Positions 51,333 through 60,604 of a stretch of 64,000 bases of DNA are shown here, one piece after another. Both the position numbers and the translations under genes were made by a program. The notes beneath the pieces were generated by a model, which saw only the letters and a list, made by a program, of their open reading frames with translations, was not told the DNA's origin and searched no databases. Positions within the stretch are counted from its first letter, which is position 1; each line of letters begins with the position of its first letter. Source of the stretch: an uncultured Clostridia bacterium (lineage in GTDB: Bacteria; Bacillota; Clostridia; Christensenellales; UBA1242). Location of the stretch: positions 1 through 64,000 of the forward strand of contig CALVYQ010000005.1 of the NCBI GenBank assembly GCA_944372335.1, in the 5' to 3' direction.

Positions 51333-53078
51333 TTAAGTGCTAAACTGAGAGTTGAAAATTTCGTAATAAAAGCCTTCTTTTTTTAAAAGTTCCTCATGTT
51401 TTCCTTGTTCAATAATCTTTCCATCTTTCATAACTAAAATAACATCTGCGTTGACTATTGTTGACAATCTGTGAGCCACAATAAAGCAAGTTTTTCCTTT
51501 CATAACCTCATCTATTGCTTTTTGAATTTTTAACTCTGTCCTTGTATCGACATTGCTGGTTGCCTCATCGAGAATTAAGAGAGGTGGTTGTTTTAAAATA
51601 ACCCTTGCGATACATAGAAGTTGTTTTTGGCCAGCACTTATATTGTCTGCACGCTCAGAAATAATGGTGTTATATCCATCAGGCAATCTTTCAATAAAAG
51701 AATGTGCATTTGCAAGCCTACAGGCTTCAATAACTTCGTCCATGGTCGCATCGGGCTTTCCATAAGCCACATTATCACGGATTGTTGCGTTATACAGCCA
51801 AGATTCTTGAAGAACCATACCATAGTATTCTCGAAAAGATTTCCTCGTCACTTTCCTTATGTCCTTTCCGCTGAGTTTTATGCACCCTTTATCCACATCA
51901 TAAAAACGCATTAATAGATTAATTAAGGTGCTTTTTCCACAGCCTGTAGGCCCTACAATAGCAATCCTTTGACCTTTTTTAACCTCTAAATTAAAATTTT
52001 CTATTAGACTAATAGATGGGTCGTAGGAAAACGATACTTCTTTTAAAGATACTTCTCCATTGCAAGTTTTTAGAGGAGGACTATTAAGGTCAGAGATTTC
52101 GTTGGTTTCATCTAATAAGTCGAAAACTCTTTTAGAACTTGCAACTGCAATATTTAAATCAGCAAAGATACTTGTTAAGTCATTGAAAGGTTTAGTATAA
52201 TTTTCGCTATAATTTAGAAAAGAAAGAATTTTCCCGGGAGATAGCAATAAATTCACAGCCATAACAGCACCAACAACACAAACAACGCCATTTAAAATAC
52301 CATTTACAAGGCGAGAGGTTGGGTTTGCGAGTGAGGCATAATAGACAGATTTTTCGCTTGCCTTATACAGATTTTTGTTCAATATATCAAAATTCTCATT
52401 TGACTTTGACTCACTGTTATAGGCTTTTAGAACTTTCATATTGGCAATCATCTCTTCAGTGTATCCGCTAATATCACCTTGAAGTTCAACACGCTTTTTG
52501 TATAGTTTTTTGCTTCGCTTTGTTATAGTAATTGCTAAAATTAAAGAAAAAGGAGAAACAAAAATCACTATTAAGGCCAAAATCCAATTAAGCAGAAACA
52601 TGAAGACTATAACTATTAAAATTTGAAAAATTCCGTTAACGATTGACTTAAAGCCGTTTAATAATCCATCTGTTAGATTTTCGACATCAGCTACCATTGT
52701 GTTCATCAAATCACCATGAGGTTTGTTGTCGATAAATTTTACAGGAACATTATTTAGTTTGTTGTATATGGCGTCTCTTAGTGACTGTCCGGTTTTAAAG
52801 GTTAAAATGTTTGCATAAAAAGAGCCGAACCAATCAAAGAATGAGCTTCCAACAGCTAGAATGGCAATAATTATCAAATATTTGCTAAGTTCGGCAAAAT
52901 TGACGTTGTTCATTTCTAGCATTGTATCCAATGCATATCCGGAAAATAAAGGTATCAGCATATTGCAGACGATTGCAAACATACTAAAAAGTATAGAGAT
53001 AAAAAACACAGTCTTGTGTGGTTTGATATACGGTAAAAGTTTGGAAATTAATTGTTTGATTGATGTCCTATTTTTCAT
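51333..53078 (-). CDS. second heterodimeric ABC exporter, catalytic partner (581 aa)
   Basis: 581 residues: six membrane segments (about 20-310), then an ATP-binding domain with Walker A GPTGCGKST, signature ISAGQKQLL and canonical Walker B LILDEATSNVD. It follows its partner gene by six bases on the minus strand. It resembles the catalytic partner at 12889 in motif choice (xSAGQKQLL, DEATSxVD), so the two pairs in this window are probably paralogues. Exported substrate unknown. Confidence 0.9.
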   Translation of the reverse strand: MKNRTSIKQLISKLLPYIKPHKTVFFISILFSMFAIVCNMLIPLFSGYALDTMLEMNNVNFAELSKYLIIIAILAVGSSFFDWFGSFYANILTFKTGQSLRDAIYNKLNNVPVKFIDNKPHGDLMNTMVADVENLTDGLLNGFKSIVNGIFQILIVIVFMFLLNWILALIVIFVSPFSLILAITITKRSKKLYKKRVELQGDISGYTEEMIANMKVLKAYNSESKSNENFDILNKNLYKASEKSVYYASLANPTSRLVNGILNGVVCVVGAVMAVNLLLSPGKILSFLNYSENYTKPFNDLTSIFADLNIAVASSKRVFDLLDETNEISDLNSPPLKTCNGEVSLKEVSFSYDPSISLIENFNLEVKKGQRIAIVGPTGCGKSTLINLLMRFYDVDKGCIKLSGKDIRKVTRKSFREYYGMVLQESWLYNATIRDNVAYGKPDATMDEVIEACRLANAHSFIERLPDGYNTIISERADNISAGQKQLLCIARVILKQPPLLILDEATSNVDTRTELKIQKAIDEVMKGKTCFIVAHRLSTIVNADVILVMKDGKIIEQGKHEELLKKEGFYYEIFNSQFST

Positions 53079-53084
53079 TTTAAC

Positions 53085-54803
53085 CTACCTAGTTTGTGAC
53101 CGGTATATTTCAAGATAAACTTCACAATTTTTTAATAATTCTTGGTGTTTTCCCATTCCTACAACGTTCCCGTTATCTAAAACTATTATTAAATCGGCAT
53201 TTTGAACGGAAGTGGCTCTTTGAGAGATTAAAACAAGAGTGGTATCTAATTTCTTTAGTGCTTTTCTTAGTTTGCTATCTGTTAAAAAGTCAAGTGCAGA
53301 ATTGCTATCATCTAATATCAGCATATCAGGCTTATTTATGATTGCTCTGGCAATTGTTAAGCGTTGCAATTGTCCGCCACTTATATTTTTTCCTCCGGCT
53401 AGGATTTGATGGTCAAGTCCGTCTTTCCATTTTGAAACAAAATCATAAGCCTGACTGATTTTTAAGGCTTCATTTATCTCTTCATCTGTTGCATCTTTGT
53501 CACGAAGTTGCATATTTTCTCTTATACTACCTTTAAAAAGAGAGCTTCTTTGCTGAACAATACTTAAATCTTCTCTCAGACACTTTAAAGAGATATCCTT
53601 TACATTTACTCCCTTAAACAAAATTTCTCCACGATTTGCATCGTAAAAACGAGCCATTAAATTTGCTATCGTAGTCTTTCCACTTCCCGTTCCGCCAATA
53701 ATACCAATTGTCTGATGTGGATAGATAGAGAAGGATAAGTCTTTGATAAAAGAAGGGGTTTCTTTATCATTTGCATAATTAAAGGAAACATCTTTAAATT
53801 CCATAATGGCATCGTACTTTAATTTTTTTGTTTCAAGAGCATCAGGCTTGTCTTGTATGCTAGGTATAACAGAAAATACCTCTTTTATGCGGTTCAGACT
53901 TGCATTTGTTCGGACAATCATGATTATAAGTTGTGACATGATTAAAAGTGAGAGAGTGATCATGGTTACATAGTCGATAAGTGCCAAAATTTCGCCTTGT
54001 TGCATATTGCCAAGGTTAACTTGCCAACCACCAAGCATCAAAATGGCAATGGTGACAATATTCACAAACAAAAGCATAAGCGGGCTTAGAAGTGCTGATA
54101 TTTTTGAAATTTTAATACTTGTTTTTGTGTAGTCAGCACTTGCAATATTAAATCGTTTTTCTTCATCTTCTTGTTTATTAAAGGCACGAATTACACGGGT
54201 TCCTTTGAGATTCTCTTGTGTGATTTTTCCGACCGTATCTAATTTTTCTCGCATCATTTTATAATACGGAGATGTCTTTTTTGTGTATATCCAAAGGATA
54301 ACGCAAACAACAGGAATTAAAACTAAAAATACTATTGACATCATCGGATTGATTATCAAACTTATTACAAATGCACCTAAAAGCAAAAATGGTATTCTAA
54401 TTAATAGTCTTAAAGATAGCCCGACAGCATTTTCCACTTGATAGACATCGTTCATTATTCTATTTACAAGCGAAGCCGTTCCAAATTTATCAAGCTCTGT
54501 ATGAGAAAATTCTGAAATTTTTTTAAATAAATCTTTTCTTAAGCTGGTTGAAACTCCGGTGCTTGTCAAGGAGGCACATTTTTGGCTTATCAAATTAAAA
54601 AGGAAGCCGGCTATATTGACAATTAATATAATGATTCCTAATTTGATAATATAATCTATATCATTGTTTTTGACGCCAACATCAACTATTTTTGCAACTA
54701 TAATTGGATTGCAAAGTTCAAGGATAGTTCCAAGCAGTTTAAAGAAAGGGCCAACAACTATATACCATTTGTATTCTTTTAAGTATTTTTTTAACATTTT
54801 CAT
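53085..54803 (-). CDS. second heterodimeric ABC exporter, degenerate-site partner (572 aa)
   Basis: 572 residues with six membrane segments and an ATP-binding domain containing Walker A GGTGSGKTT, signature ISGGQLQRLTIARAI and Walker B MLILDDSNSALD, where Asp replaces the catalytic Glu. This is the non-catalytic partner, as in the pair at 11138-14673, and gene order (degenerate first) is the same. No ribosome binding site is seen before the ATG. The promoter just upstream puts initiation at or next to the start codon, so the mRNA may be leaderless. Confidence 0.9.
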   Translation of the reverse strand: MKMLKKYLKEYKWYIVVGPFFKLLGTILELCNPIIVAKIVDVGVKNNDIDYIIKLGIIILIVNIAGFLFNLISQKCASLTSTGVSTSLRKDLFKKISEFSHTELDKFGTASLVNRIMNDVYQVENAVGLSLRLLIRIPFLLLGAFVISLIINPMMSIVFLVLIPVVCVILWIYTKKTSPYYKMMREKLDTVGKITQENLKGTRVIRAFNKQEDEEKRFNIASADYTKTSIKISKISALLSPLMLLFVNIVTIAILMLGGWQVNLGNMQQGEILALIDYVTMITLSLLIMSQLIIMIVRTNASLNRIKEVFSVIPSIQDKPDALETKKLKYDAIMEFKDVSFNYANDKETPSFIKDLSFSIYPHQTIGIIGGTGSGKTTIANLMARFYDANRGEILFKGVNVKDISLKCLREDLSIVQQRSSLFKGSIRENMQLRDKDATDEEINEALKISQAYDFVSKWKDGLDHQILAGGKNISGGQLQRLTIARAIINKPDMLILDDSNSALDFLTDSKLRKALKKLDTTLVLISQRATSVQNADLIIVLDNGNVVGMGKHQELLKNCEVYLEIYRSQTR

Positions 54804-54810
54804 ATTTTTA

Positions 54811-54839
54811 ATTATATATTATTGACACTATTTTTGCAA
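54811..54839 (-). promoter_or_regulatory. promoter of the second ABC exporter
   Basis: On the minus strand: TTGCAA, a 17-bp spacer, TATAAT. Initiation would fall near 54804, next to the ATG at 54803. Confidence 0.65.
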
Positions 54840-55005
54840 ATAAATAATGTTTTTAATAATTAAACTATAAAAAATAAGATTTAGTTTTGTATAAACATAT
54901 TTTAATATTTTTGATTTTTGCATTATTTTTAACTCTTATAGTCAAGCTTATTTAAAGTTCTATAAAAAAGTTATTTAATTGATTTTAAATATTAAAACAA
55001 AACGC

Positions 55006-55034
55006 TTGCATTCAAATGAAAGATGTGGTATATT
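55006..55034 (+). promoter_or_regulatory. promoter of tRNA-Leu
   Basis: TTGCAT, a 17-bp spacer, TATATT, giving initiation about 13 bases before the tRNA. Confidence 0.65.
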
Positions 55035-55053
55035 TATTATTAGCCTAAAGTTT

Positions 55054-55136
<83 letters not shown>

Positions 55137-55139
55137 GAA

Positions 55140-55178
55140 CGCTAGACTTACGTAATTTACGTTTGTCTAGCGATTTTT
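55140..55178 (+). terminator. terminator of tRNA-Leu
   Basis: CGCTAGAC...GTCTAGCG with an inner ACGTAA/TTACGT stem, then a short T-run. Confidence 0.75.
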
Positions 55179-55209
55179 AATATTAAAATGGTTAGATTTT
55201 AAATTTTTA

Positions 55210-56235
55210 TTATTTTTCTCTTTCGTCAGTGTGTGCTGCTTGAGCTTCGCTATTCTTTTTTAGCGTGTCTATTTGTTGAAGGGTATATGCATGAGCCGCT
55301 TCACGTATTTCTTGTTTAGCTCTTATCATTTTTCCATCTTTAAAATAATTATCAGCCCATTCTTTGTAACTGTCAATCGTTTTTGTGATAGTTTCAAGCT
55401 CTTCCATGCTTTCTTGTAAAGTTTTATTTTCAGCTTGCTCAATTTGTCTTTCAATTTGTTCAACTTTTCCTCTGATTTGTGCTTGACTCTGTGTTACACC
55501 TGCACCTTCTAATCTCTTTAAGGCGTCAAGGTATATACTACGAACAAATCCTAAATCGCCACCACTTTCCATGACAGCCTTTCTTTTAGCTTGAATTTTG
55601 TTGTTTATATTTGCCAAGTCTTCTAGATATTTCACGAGAAGTTCATTAGTTGACATATCGGCGTTTAAATATTGGTTTTCCTTAGATAATCCTATAAGGG
55701 CAGTTTTGGCATTTGAATATTTTTCTGTTAATTGATTAAAAGCTTCTTCCACAGTTTTGTTTTTATGTGTCGAATGATAAGCTGAAAGTAGTTTGGTATA
55801 TACAGCTTGTTGCTGTGAGTAATTTTTTATTGGTAAGCCGTATTTTTGCATAAAATCTGACCTTTTTGATTTTACAAGATAAAACACATTGTCCGAATAA
55901 CTACTCATTTGCCCAGAGCTTCCAACAAATTCATTGGCAAGTGCACTACTTTTAAGAATTTTGCTAAGTTGTCTTGCCTTTTTTTGAATTATCTTGTTAG
56001 CCATAGCGTCTAACTTAAGCATTTCTTTAGCAAGTTTTCCGTCACCATATTTCTCGCATACAAAACTTAGTTCCGACAAATTTGGCATGGAGATATTTTT
56101 TAAATCTTCCACTAAGTCAATAGCTTTTTTTATCTTTCGCCCATCTCTTTTCCATTTAGAATTAGAAAGCTCAATTAAAGCTGATTCTAATTTATCAAAA
56201 TCTTGTTTTTTATCTCTTTCATTAATTTTTGGCAT
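55210..56235 (-). CDS. coiled-coil hypothetical protein (341 aa)
   Basis: A soluble, highly charged helical protein. Coiled-coil character is clearest at residues about 10-50, 200-225 and 250-300 (KVEQIERQIEQAENKTLQES, then MEELETITKTIDSYKEWADN). There is no signal peptide or membrane segment. The ATG has AAGGAGAATAAA upstream. No enzyme motif or known family. It stands alone between tRNA-Leu and the small gene at 56396. The first half (SVCEKYGDGK, KKARQLSKILKSSALANEF) does not resemble the ESCRT-III-like proteins of this window. Confidence 0.6.
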   Translation of the reverse strand: MPKINERDKKQDFDKLESALIELSNSKWKRDGRKIKKAIDLVEDLKNISMPNLSELSFVCEKYGDGKLAKEMLKLDAMANKIIQKKARQLSKILKSSALANEFVGSSGQMSSYSDNVFYLVKSKRSDFMQKYGLPIKNYSQQQAVYTKLLSAYHSTHKNKTVEEAFNQLTEKYSNAKTALIGLSKENQYLNADMSTNELLVKYLEDLANINNKIQAKRKAVMESGGDLGFVRSIYLDALKRLEGAGVTQSQAQIRGKVEQIERQIEQAENKTLQESMEELETITKTIDSYKEWADNYFKDGKMIRAKQEIREAAHAYTLQQIDTLKKNSEAQAAHTDEREK

Positions 56236-56395
56236 TTTATTCTCCTTTTGAATTTATTATAACAAAAGCTGAATAAGATGGCAAATGATTATGATAAAAT
56301 CCTTCGACAAAAATAGTTTTTAATGTCTAAAAGTAGCTAAAAAGATGCTAAAAGGTAGTGATATAATGAGAAAATCACACTTAAAGGAGGACAGT

Positions 56396-56719
56396 ATGCC
56401 ATATATTATAACTGAGCCGGTAAAGATTCCGGGAACTAAATTGGGATATGCAATTTATCCTTTTCAAAATCATTTTTTAGATAAAACTAGGCCGTTAGAT
56501 GAAAATATGTTTAAACTATACATTTTTGAACTTCAGGCTAGCAAATTTATAGAGGTCAAGAAAACTCTGTATCAAAAAGAGCTTTTTTTGAGTATGCGAA
56601 ATTCCAATTTGGTCGATTGTGAGTTAAAAAAATTTATCATGAACAATGAAGAATATATCACCAATCTTGATGAGATGATGATATTTTTATCACCAAACGT
56701 AAAAAAGATGAGGCTGTAA
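56396..56719 (+). CDS. hypothetical protein (107 aa)
   Basis: The ATG at 56396 is preferred to one at 56345 because AAAGGAGG lies five bases before it. The 107-residue protein is soluble: an N-terminal strand region (MPYIITEPVKIPGTKLGYAI), then helices with basic and acidic residues. No family recognised. It lies upstream of comEC with a 51-base gap and could be cotranscribed. Confidence 0.55.
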   Translation: MPYIITEPVKIPGTKLGYAIYPFQNHFLDKTRPLDENMFKLYIFELQASKFIEVKKTLYQKELFLSMRNSNLVDCELKKFIMNNEEYITNLDEMMIFLSPNVKKMRL

Positions 56720-56770
56720 GCAATTTTCACTTTATTTTTCAAATATTTTATGCTATCATATTAACCGAAG

Positions 56771-58840
56771 ATGAAAACATTTTCTTACATCAATCCAAGG
56801 CCGTTTTTTTATTGTTTTTTAGCGTTACTCTTTTCTATTTCGGTGACGCAATATATCTTTGATCTCAGCATACAACATATCGTGCTTTTTGTCAGTATAT
56901 CGGTTGGACTTATTGCCGGGCTTATCTGTTTTAAAAAGTTTTTTATGCTGTTTTTGATTTTTGCCACTATGTTGTTTGGTGGTTGCTGGTATTTTGTCGG
57001 AATTAACTCGTATAAAATTGACAATTTTGATGGTACTGTTTCGGTGACAGGCAGGCTATCTGATAATGTTGAGTACGAAGAGGAAGAGACGACCTATCTT
57101 TTAAAAGATGTTATAGTCAATGGTAAAAGTGTTAAAAATGTTGAACTGACAATCTTAGGAGAGGGAAGAAACTTAAGTGTTGGAGATGTTATAGAGTTTG
57201 AAGCGGAGCTTAGTGAGGTAGCTCTATTTAGTCTAAACTTCTTTAATCTTACATATTACAGGAACAAGACAGGTTATGTTGCAGAGGTCGATTTAAACGA
57301 TGTCAATGTTGTGGATAACGAAATTAAACTGGTGGAAAAATTTAGGCTCAGAGTTAAGGATTTACTTGTTGAAAATATGAGTCCTGATGACGGAGCAACT
57401 GCGTATGCTGTGCTATTTGGATACACAAATGATATCTCAGACGATACCTACTCTGCTTATCAAGACGCCGGCATCTTGCATCTTCTTGCAGTATCGGGCT
57501 TAAACGTCACCTTTTTAATTTCGCTTATAGGCCTTTTCTTGAAGATATTAAAGATTAACAGATTCACCAATTTTATAACTTGCTTTATCGTTTTAATTGT
57601 CTATGCATATCTTTGCTCGTTTGCTCCGTCCATTCTCCGAGCGGGGATTATGGGTATCATCTTTCTTGCCTGTCAACTTTCAGGCAGATGTTATGACAGT
57701 TTAAATACATTAGGCATTGCAGGTGTGCTTGTTTTAATCACTTCACCGCTTTTTGCCTTTGACATCGGCTTTTTGATGAGTTATTTTTGTGTTATGGGAA
57801 TAATCTTGTTAAGCCCTATTTTATCAAGTTTTCTTAGAAAGATATTTCCAAAGTTTGTAGCAGACGCCTTATCAGTTTCCATAAGTGCCACCATTGCTAT
57901 TTTGCCATTTTTAGCTATGATGTATTCCAAACTCAATCTTCTTACCTTTTTCACCAACCTTTTAACTGTGCCACTTTTCTCAGTTGCCTATCCGTTTTTG
58001 TGTGTGGCAACAATAATCTGTCTTATCTTTCCTTTTATGGGATTTTTGCTGACGCTGTGCGGATATATATTTACGCTGGTAAGTTTAATAGCTCAGTTTT
58101 TTGCTCAAACTCCTCTTTCCATTCAGTTAGCTCCATTTAATGTTGCGATATCCGGCTTTATCTTTCTTATGCTCTTCTCTATAAGTCGATTTTTCATGGC
58201 ATCAACACGTGGAAAGGTGGTGGCTTTTACTAGTCTTGCTTCCATTATCACAATAGCAGGTTGCGTCTTTGCCTATATTCCTATGTGCAGTGCCGGAGTT
58301 CTATATGTTTATATGCACGATAATTCCTTTGTTTTACTTACCAATTCTAAAAATGAAACATTGATACTTGATGCGACTTGGAATTTTTCTGATGTCAATA
58401 ATGCCCTTATTGAAATAAATGCACACGAGGTCATTGCTAATATTCAGATAAACAATGTTTTGCCAGCAAGTTCGCAGGAGTTTTTGCATATCACAAACTA
58501 TTCTCATGTTGATATCACAAATCGTGAAGGCACAGAAGCGTTATCTTACAACTCAGATTATTATCTAGGTGATTTCAGAATACGATATATAACTTTTGAA
58601 AATGAGCTGATTGGCTTAGAGGTAGAATTTGATAACATGATAGTCTTACGGCCTTGTTCGGAGCTTTCTCAAGAGGCATTAGATTACCTTTCTCTTTTGC
58701 CGTATGATTTAATCTTAGCTTATCAGCCAAATGATGCCTTTTTAGATTTTAATGGAAAGGTTCTTTCAACAACGGGCAGTGAAGAAGATATTTATCTTAC
58801 AATTAAAGACAACAAATTTGTTTATAGGAGGACATTTTAA
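56771..58840 (+). CDS. comEC: ComEC/Rec2-family DNA uptake channel
   Basis: 689 residues. N-terminal membrane segments and an OB-like domain (residues about 80-190) are followed by the competence domain with many membrane segments, including LLAVSGLNVTFLISLIGLF and CSFAPSILRAGIMGIIFLAC, both hallmarks of ComEC. The C-terminal 180 residues occupy the place of the usual MBL-type nuclease domain, but I find no HxHxDH motif (segments read VLYVYMHDNSFVLLTN and LILAYQPNDAFLDFN), so this domain is degenerate or lost. It forms the channel for single-stranded DNA in natural transformation. Its stop overlaps holA (TAATG). Confidence 0.85.
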   Translation: MKTFSYINPRPFFYCFLALLFSISVTQYIFDLSIQHIVLFVSISVGLIAGLICFKKFFMLFLIFATMLFGGCWYFVGINSYKIDNFDGTVSVTGRLSDNVEYEEEETTYLLKDVIVNGKSVKNVELTILGEGRNLSVGDVIEFEAELSEVALFSLNFFNLTYYRNKTGYVAEVDLNDVNVVDNEIKLVEKFRLRVKDLLVENMSPDDGATAYAVLFGYTNDISDDTYSAYQDAGILHLLAVSGLNVTFLISLIGLFLKILKINRFTNFITCFIVLIVYAYLCSFAPSILRAGIMGIIFLACQLSGRCYDSLNTLGIAGVLVLITSPLFAFDIGFLMSYFCVMGIILLSPILSSFLRKIFPKFVADALSVSISATIAILPFLAMMYSKLNLLTFFTNLLTVPLFSVAYPFLCVATIICLIFPFMGFLLTLCGYIFTLVSLIAQFFAQTPLSIQLAPFNVAISGFIFLMLFSISRFFMASTRGKVVAFTSLASIITIAGCVFAYIPMCSAGVLYVYMHDNSFVLLTNSKNETLILDATWNFSDVNNALIEINAHEVIANIQINNVLPASSQEFLHITNYSHVDITNREGTEALSYNSDYYLGDFRIRYITFENELIGLEVEFDNMIVLRPCSELSQEALDYLSLLPYDLILAYQPNDAFLDFNGKVLSTTGSEEDIYLTIKDNKFVYRRTF

Positions 58841-59772
58841 TGAAAACACTTGCACAGAGATTAGCAAAAAAAATAGAACACAGTTATCTCATTCAAGGCG
58901 AGGATATTCTATTGTATGATAAGGCGTTAGAACTTATCAAAAAGGCGTGTCATATTGAGCTTGAAGAATTTAATTTTACCAAATTTGACGATGATAATTT
59001 TAAGACCGATGTAGTCATGGATACATTGGAGACTTTACCATTTGTTGGAGAAAAAAAGATTGTTTTACTTAAAAATCTGACAAAAATCCCAGAAGATTTT
59101 AAGAAGAAACTTAATGCCTATTTAAAAGCTCCACAGCCTTCCACCTGCCTTGTTATATTTGACTTTTTCAATAATTTTAATTTTATCATAAGCGAAAAAG
59201 TCAGTGCAAAAAGGCTAGATGAGGTGAGTTTAGGAAAAATTGTGGAAGCGGAACTTGAAAAGGCTGGCAAGAGCATTCAAAAGGAGGCAACTGTTCTTCT
59301 TCTCTCCTATTGCTGTGACTATTATTCGCTTATTGCCAATGAACTTGAAAAACTTAAAAATATAGATAATGATGTCATCACAAAGAAAGATATTGAGAAC
59401 ATGGTAACTAAGGAAACGGAATTTTCTGTGTTTGAGCTTAGCGAGGCACTGTCTAAAAAAGATGCAAACAAGGCGGTGGAACTTTTAAGTTTGATGGAGA
59501 AAGACACAAAGACTTTTTCTTTAATTCTCAATCATTTTAGGCGTATGTTTTTTGTTGCTATATCTAAGGAGAGCGACATAGAACTTAGTAAGCTTCTTTC
59601 CGTTAAGGAGTATGCTATAACAAAAGCCCGAGCACTAGGCAAGAATTTTTCAAAAATACAATTAAAAAATATCTATGAACTTTTATCAGAGGTGGATTTT
59701 TATATCAAAAACGGACAAATGCAAGTTGAAAATGCGTTATATTATTTGATTTTTGGCATTCTTTATTGTTAG
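58840..59772 (+). CDS. holA: DNA polymerase III, delta subunit
   Basis: 310 residues. N-terminal region HSYLIQGEDILLYDKALELI is the HolA start (degenerate P-loop position), followed by LPFVGEKKIVLLKNL and the C-terminal helical collar region (SLILNHFRRMFFVAIS). HolA is the wrench of the clamp loader that opens the sliding clamp. In many Bacillota it lies directly after comEC, as here. AGGAGG precedes the start, which overlaps the comEC stop. Confidence 0.9.
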   Translation: MKTLAQRLAKKIEHSYLIQGEDILLYDKALELIKKACHIELEEFNFTKFDDDNFKTDVVMDTLETLPFVGEKKIVLLKNLTKIPEDFKKKLNAYLKAPQPSTCLVIFDFFNNFNFIISEKVSAKRLDEVSLGKIVEAELEKAGKSIQKEATVLLLSYCCDYYSLIANELEKLKNIDNDVITKKDIENMVTKETEFSVFELSEALSKKDANKAVELLSLMEKDTKTFSLILNHFRRMFFVAISKESDIELSKLLSVKEYAITKARALGKNFSKIQLKNIYELLSEVDFYIKNGQMQVENALYYLIFGILYC

Positions 59773-59827
59773 AATATTAAAAATATGAATATATTGAAAA
59801 GTTGTAAAGATAAAAAAGGAGAAAACT

Positions 59828-60427
59828 ATGGAAGAAAGAGATTTGGAGGAAATAAAAGAGGAGTTTAAAGAGATATTTTTTGACAACATCGAGCGTGACG
59901 GAGCAGAAGAATTGTTGGAATTTTTAGAGCGTTCAGATTTTTTTAAAGCACCTGCAAGCACACGCAATCACTCAGCCTATGAGGGTGGACTATGTGAGCA
60001 TAGCATCAATGTCTATAAAAGATTTGTCAAATTGCTCACTTCCGAATATGGTAACTATGAAGAAAAGATATCTAATGAAAGCGTAGCAATCATTGCACTT
60101 CTGCACGATATTTGCAAGGTGAATTTCTATGTAAAAGATTTAAAAAATGTCAAAAAAGATGGAGTTTGGACGCAAGAGCCTTATTATAGAGTGGAGGATA
60201 GCCTGCCTTACGGACACGGCGAAAAGTCGGTGTATATGATTTCTGGCTTTATGAAGTTGACCCGTGAAGAGGCAATGGCAATAAATTGGCACATGGGTGG
60301 CTTCGACCCAAGAGTAAGAGAGGGCAGTGTTAGGCTCACCGATGTATATTATCGCTATCCAATTGCCTTCATTTTCCATATTGCCGACAATATGGCAACC
60401 TATCTTGATGAGCAACCGACAAAATAG
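59828..60427 (+). CDS. HD-domain hydrolase (199 aa)
   Basis: 199 residues with the metal-binding pattern of HD phosphohydrolases: NHSAYEGGLCEHSINVYKRF, then ALLHDICKVNFY (the HD pair), PYGHGEKSVYM, NWHMGGFD, and IFHIADNMATY with the last Asp. The order H...HD...H...H...D fits the family found in YhaM-like exoribonucleases and related nucleotide hydrolases, without an OB domain. AAAAAGGAGAAAACT precedes the ATG. The substrate cannot be told. Confidence 0.8.
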   Translation: MEERDLEEIKEEFKEIFFDNIERDGAEELLEFLERSDFFKAPASTRNHSAYEGGLCEHSINVYKRFVKLLTSEYGNYEEKISNESVAIIALLHDICKVNFYVKDLKNVKKDGVWTQEPYYRVEDSLPYGHGEKSVYMISGFMKLTREEAMAINWHMGGFDPRVREGSVRLTDVYYRYPIAFIFHIADNMATYLDEQPTK

Positions 60428-60549
60428 TAAAAGATATTTTAAAGAAAAAGTTTTTTATGATATGTATATTGTTAGAAAAGAGTATTCTTGTGTGGAGAGA
60501 AAAAAGTTAAAATTTAAAGCGAAACGGGCGTGTTTTTTCCGAAAAGGTA

Positions 60550-60578
60550 TTGACACTGCCCGCATTTTATTATATAAT
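60550..60578 (+). promoter_or_regulatory. promoter of the 1053-residue gene
   Basis: TTGACA, a 17-bp spacer, TATAAT: full consensus. It ends 26 bases before the GTG start at 60605, indicating strong expression. Confidence 0.85.
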
Positions 60579-60604
60579 ATAGACAACAAAATAGGAGGTT
60601 AGTT

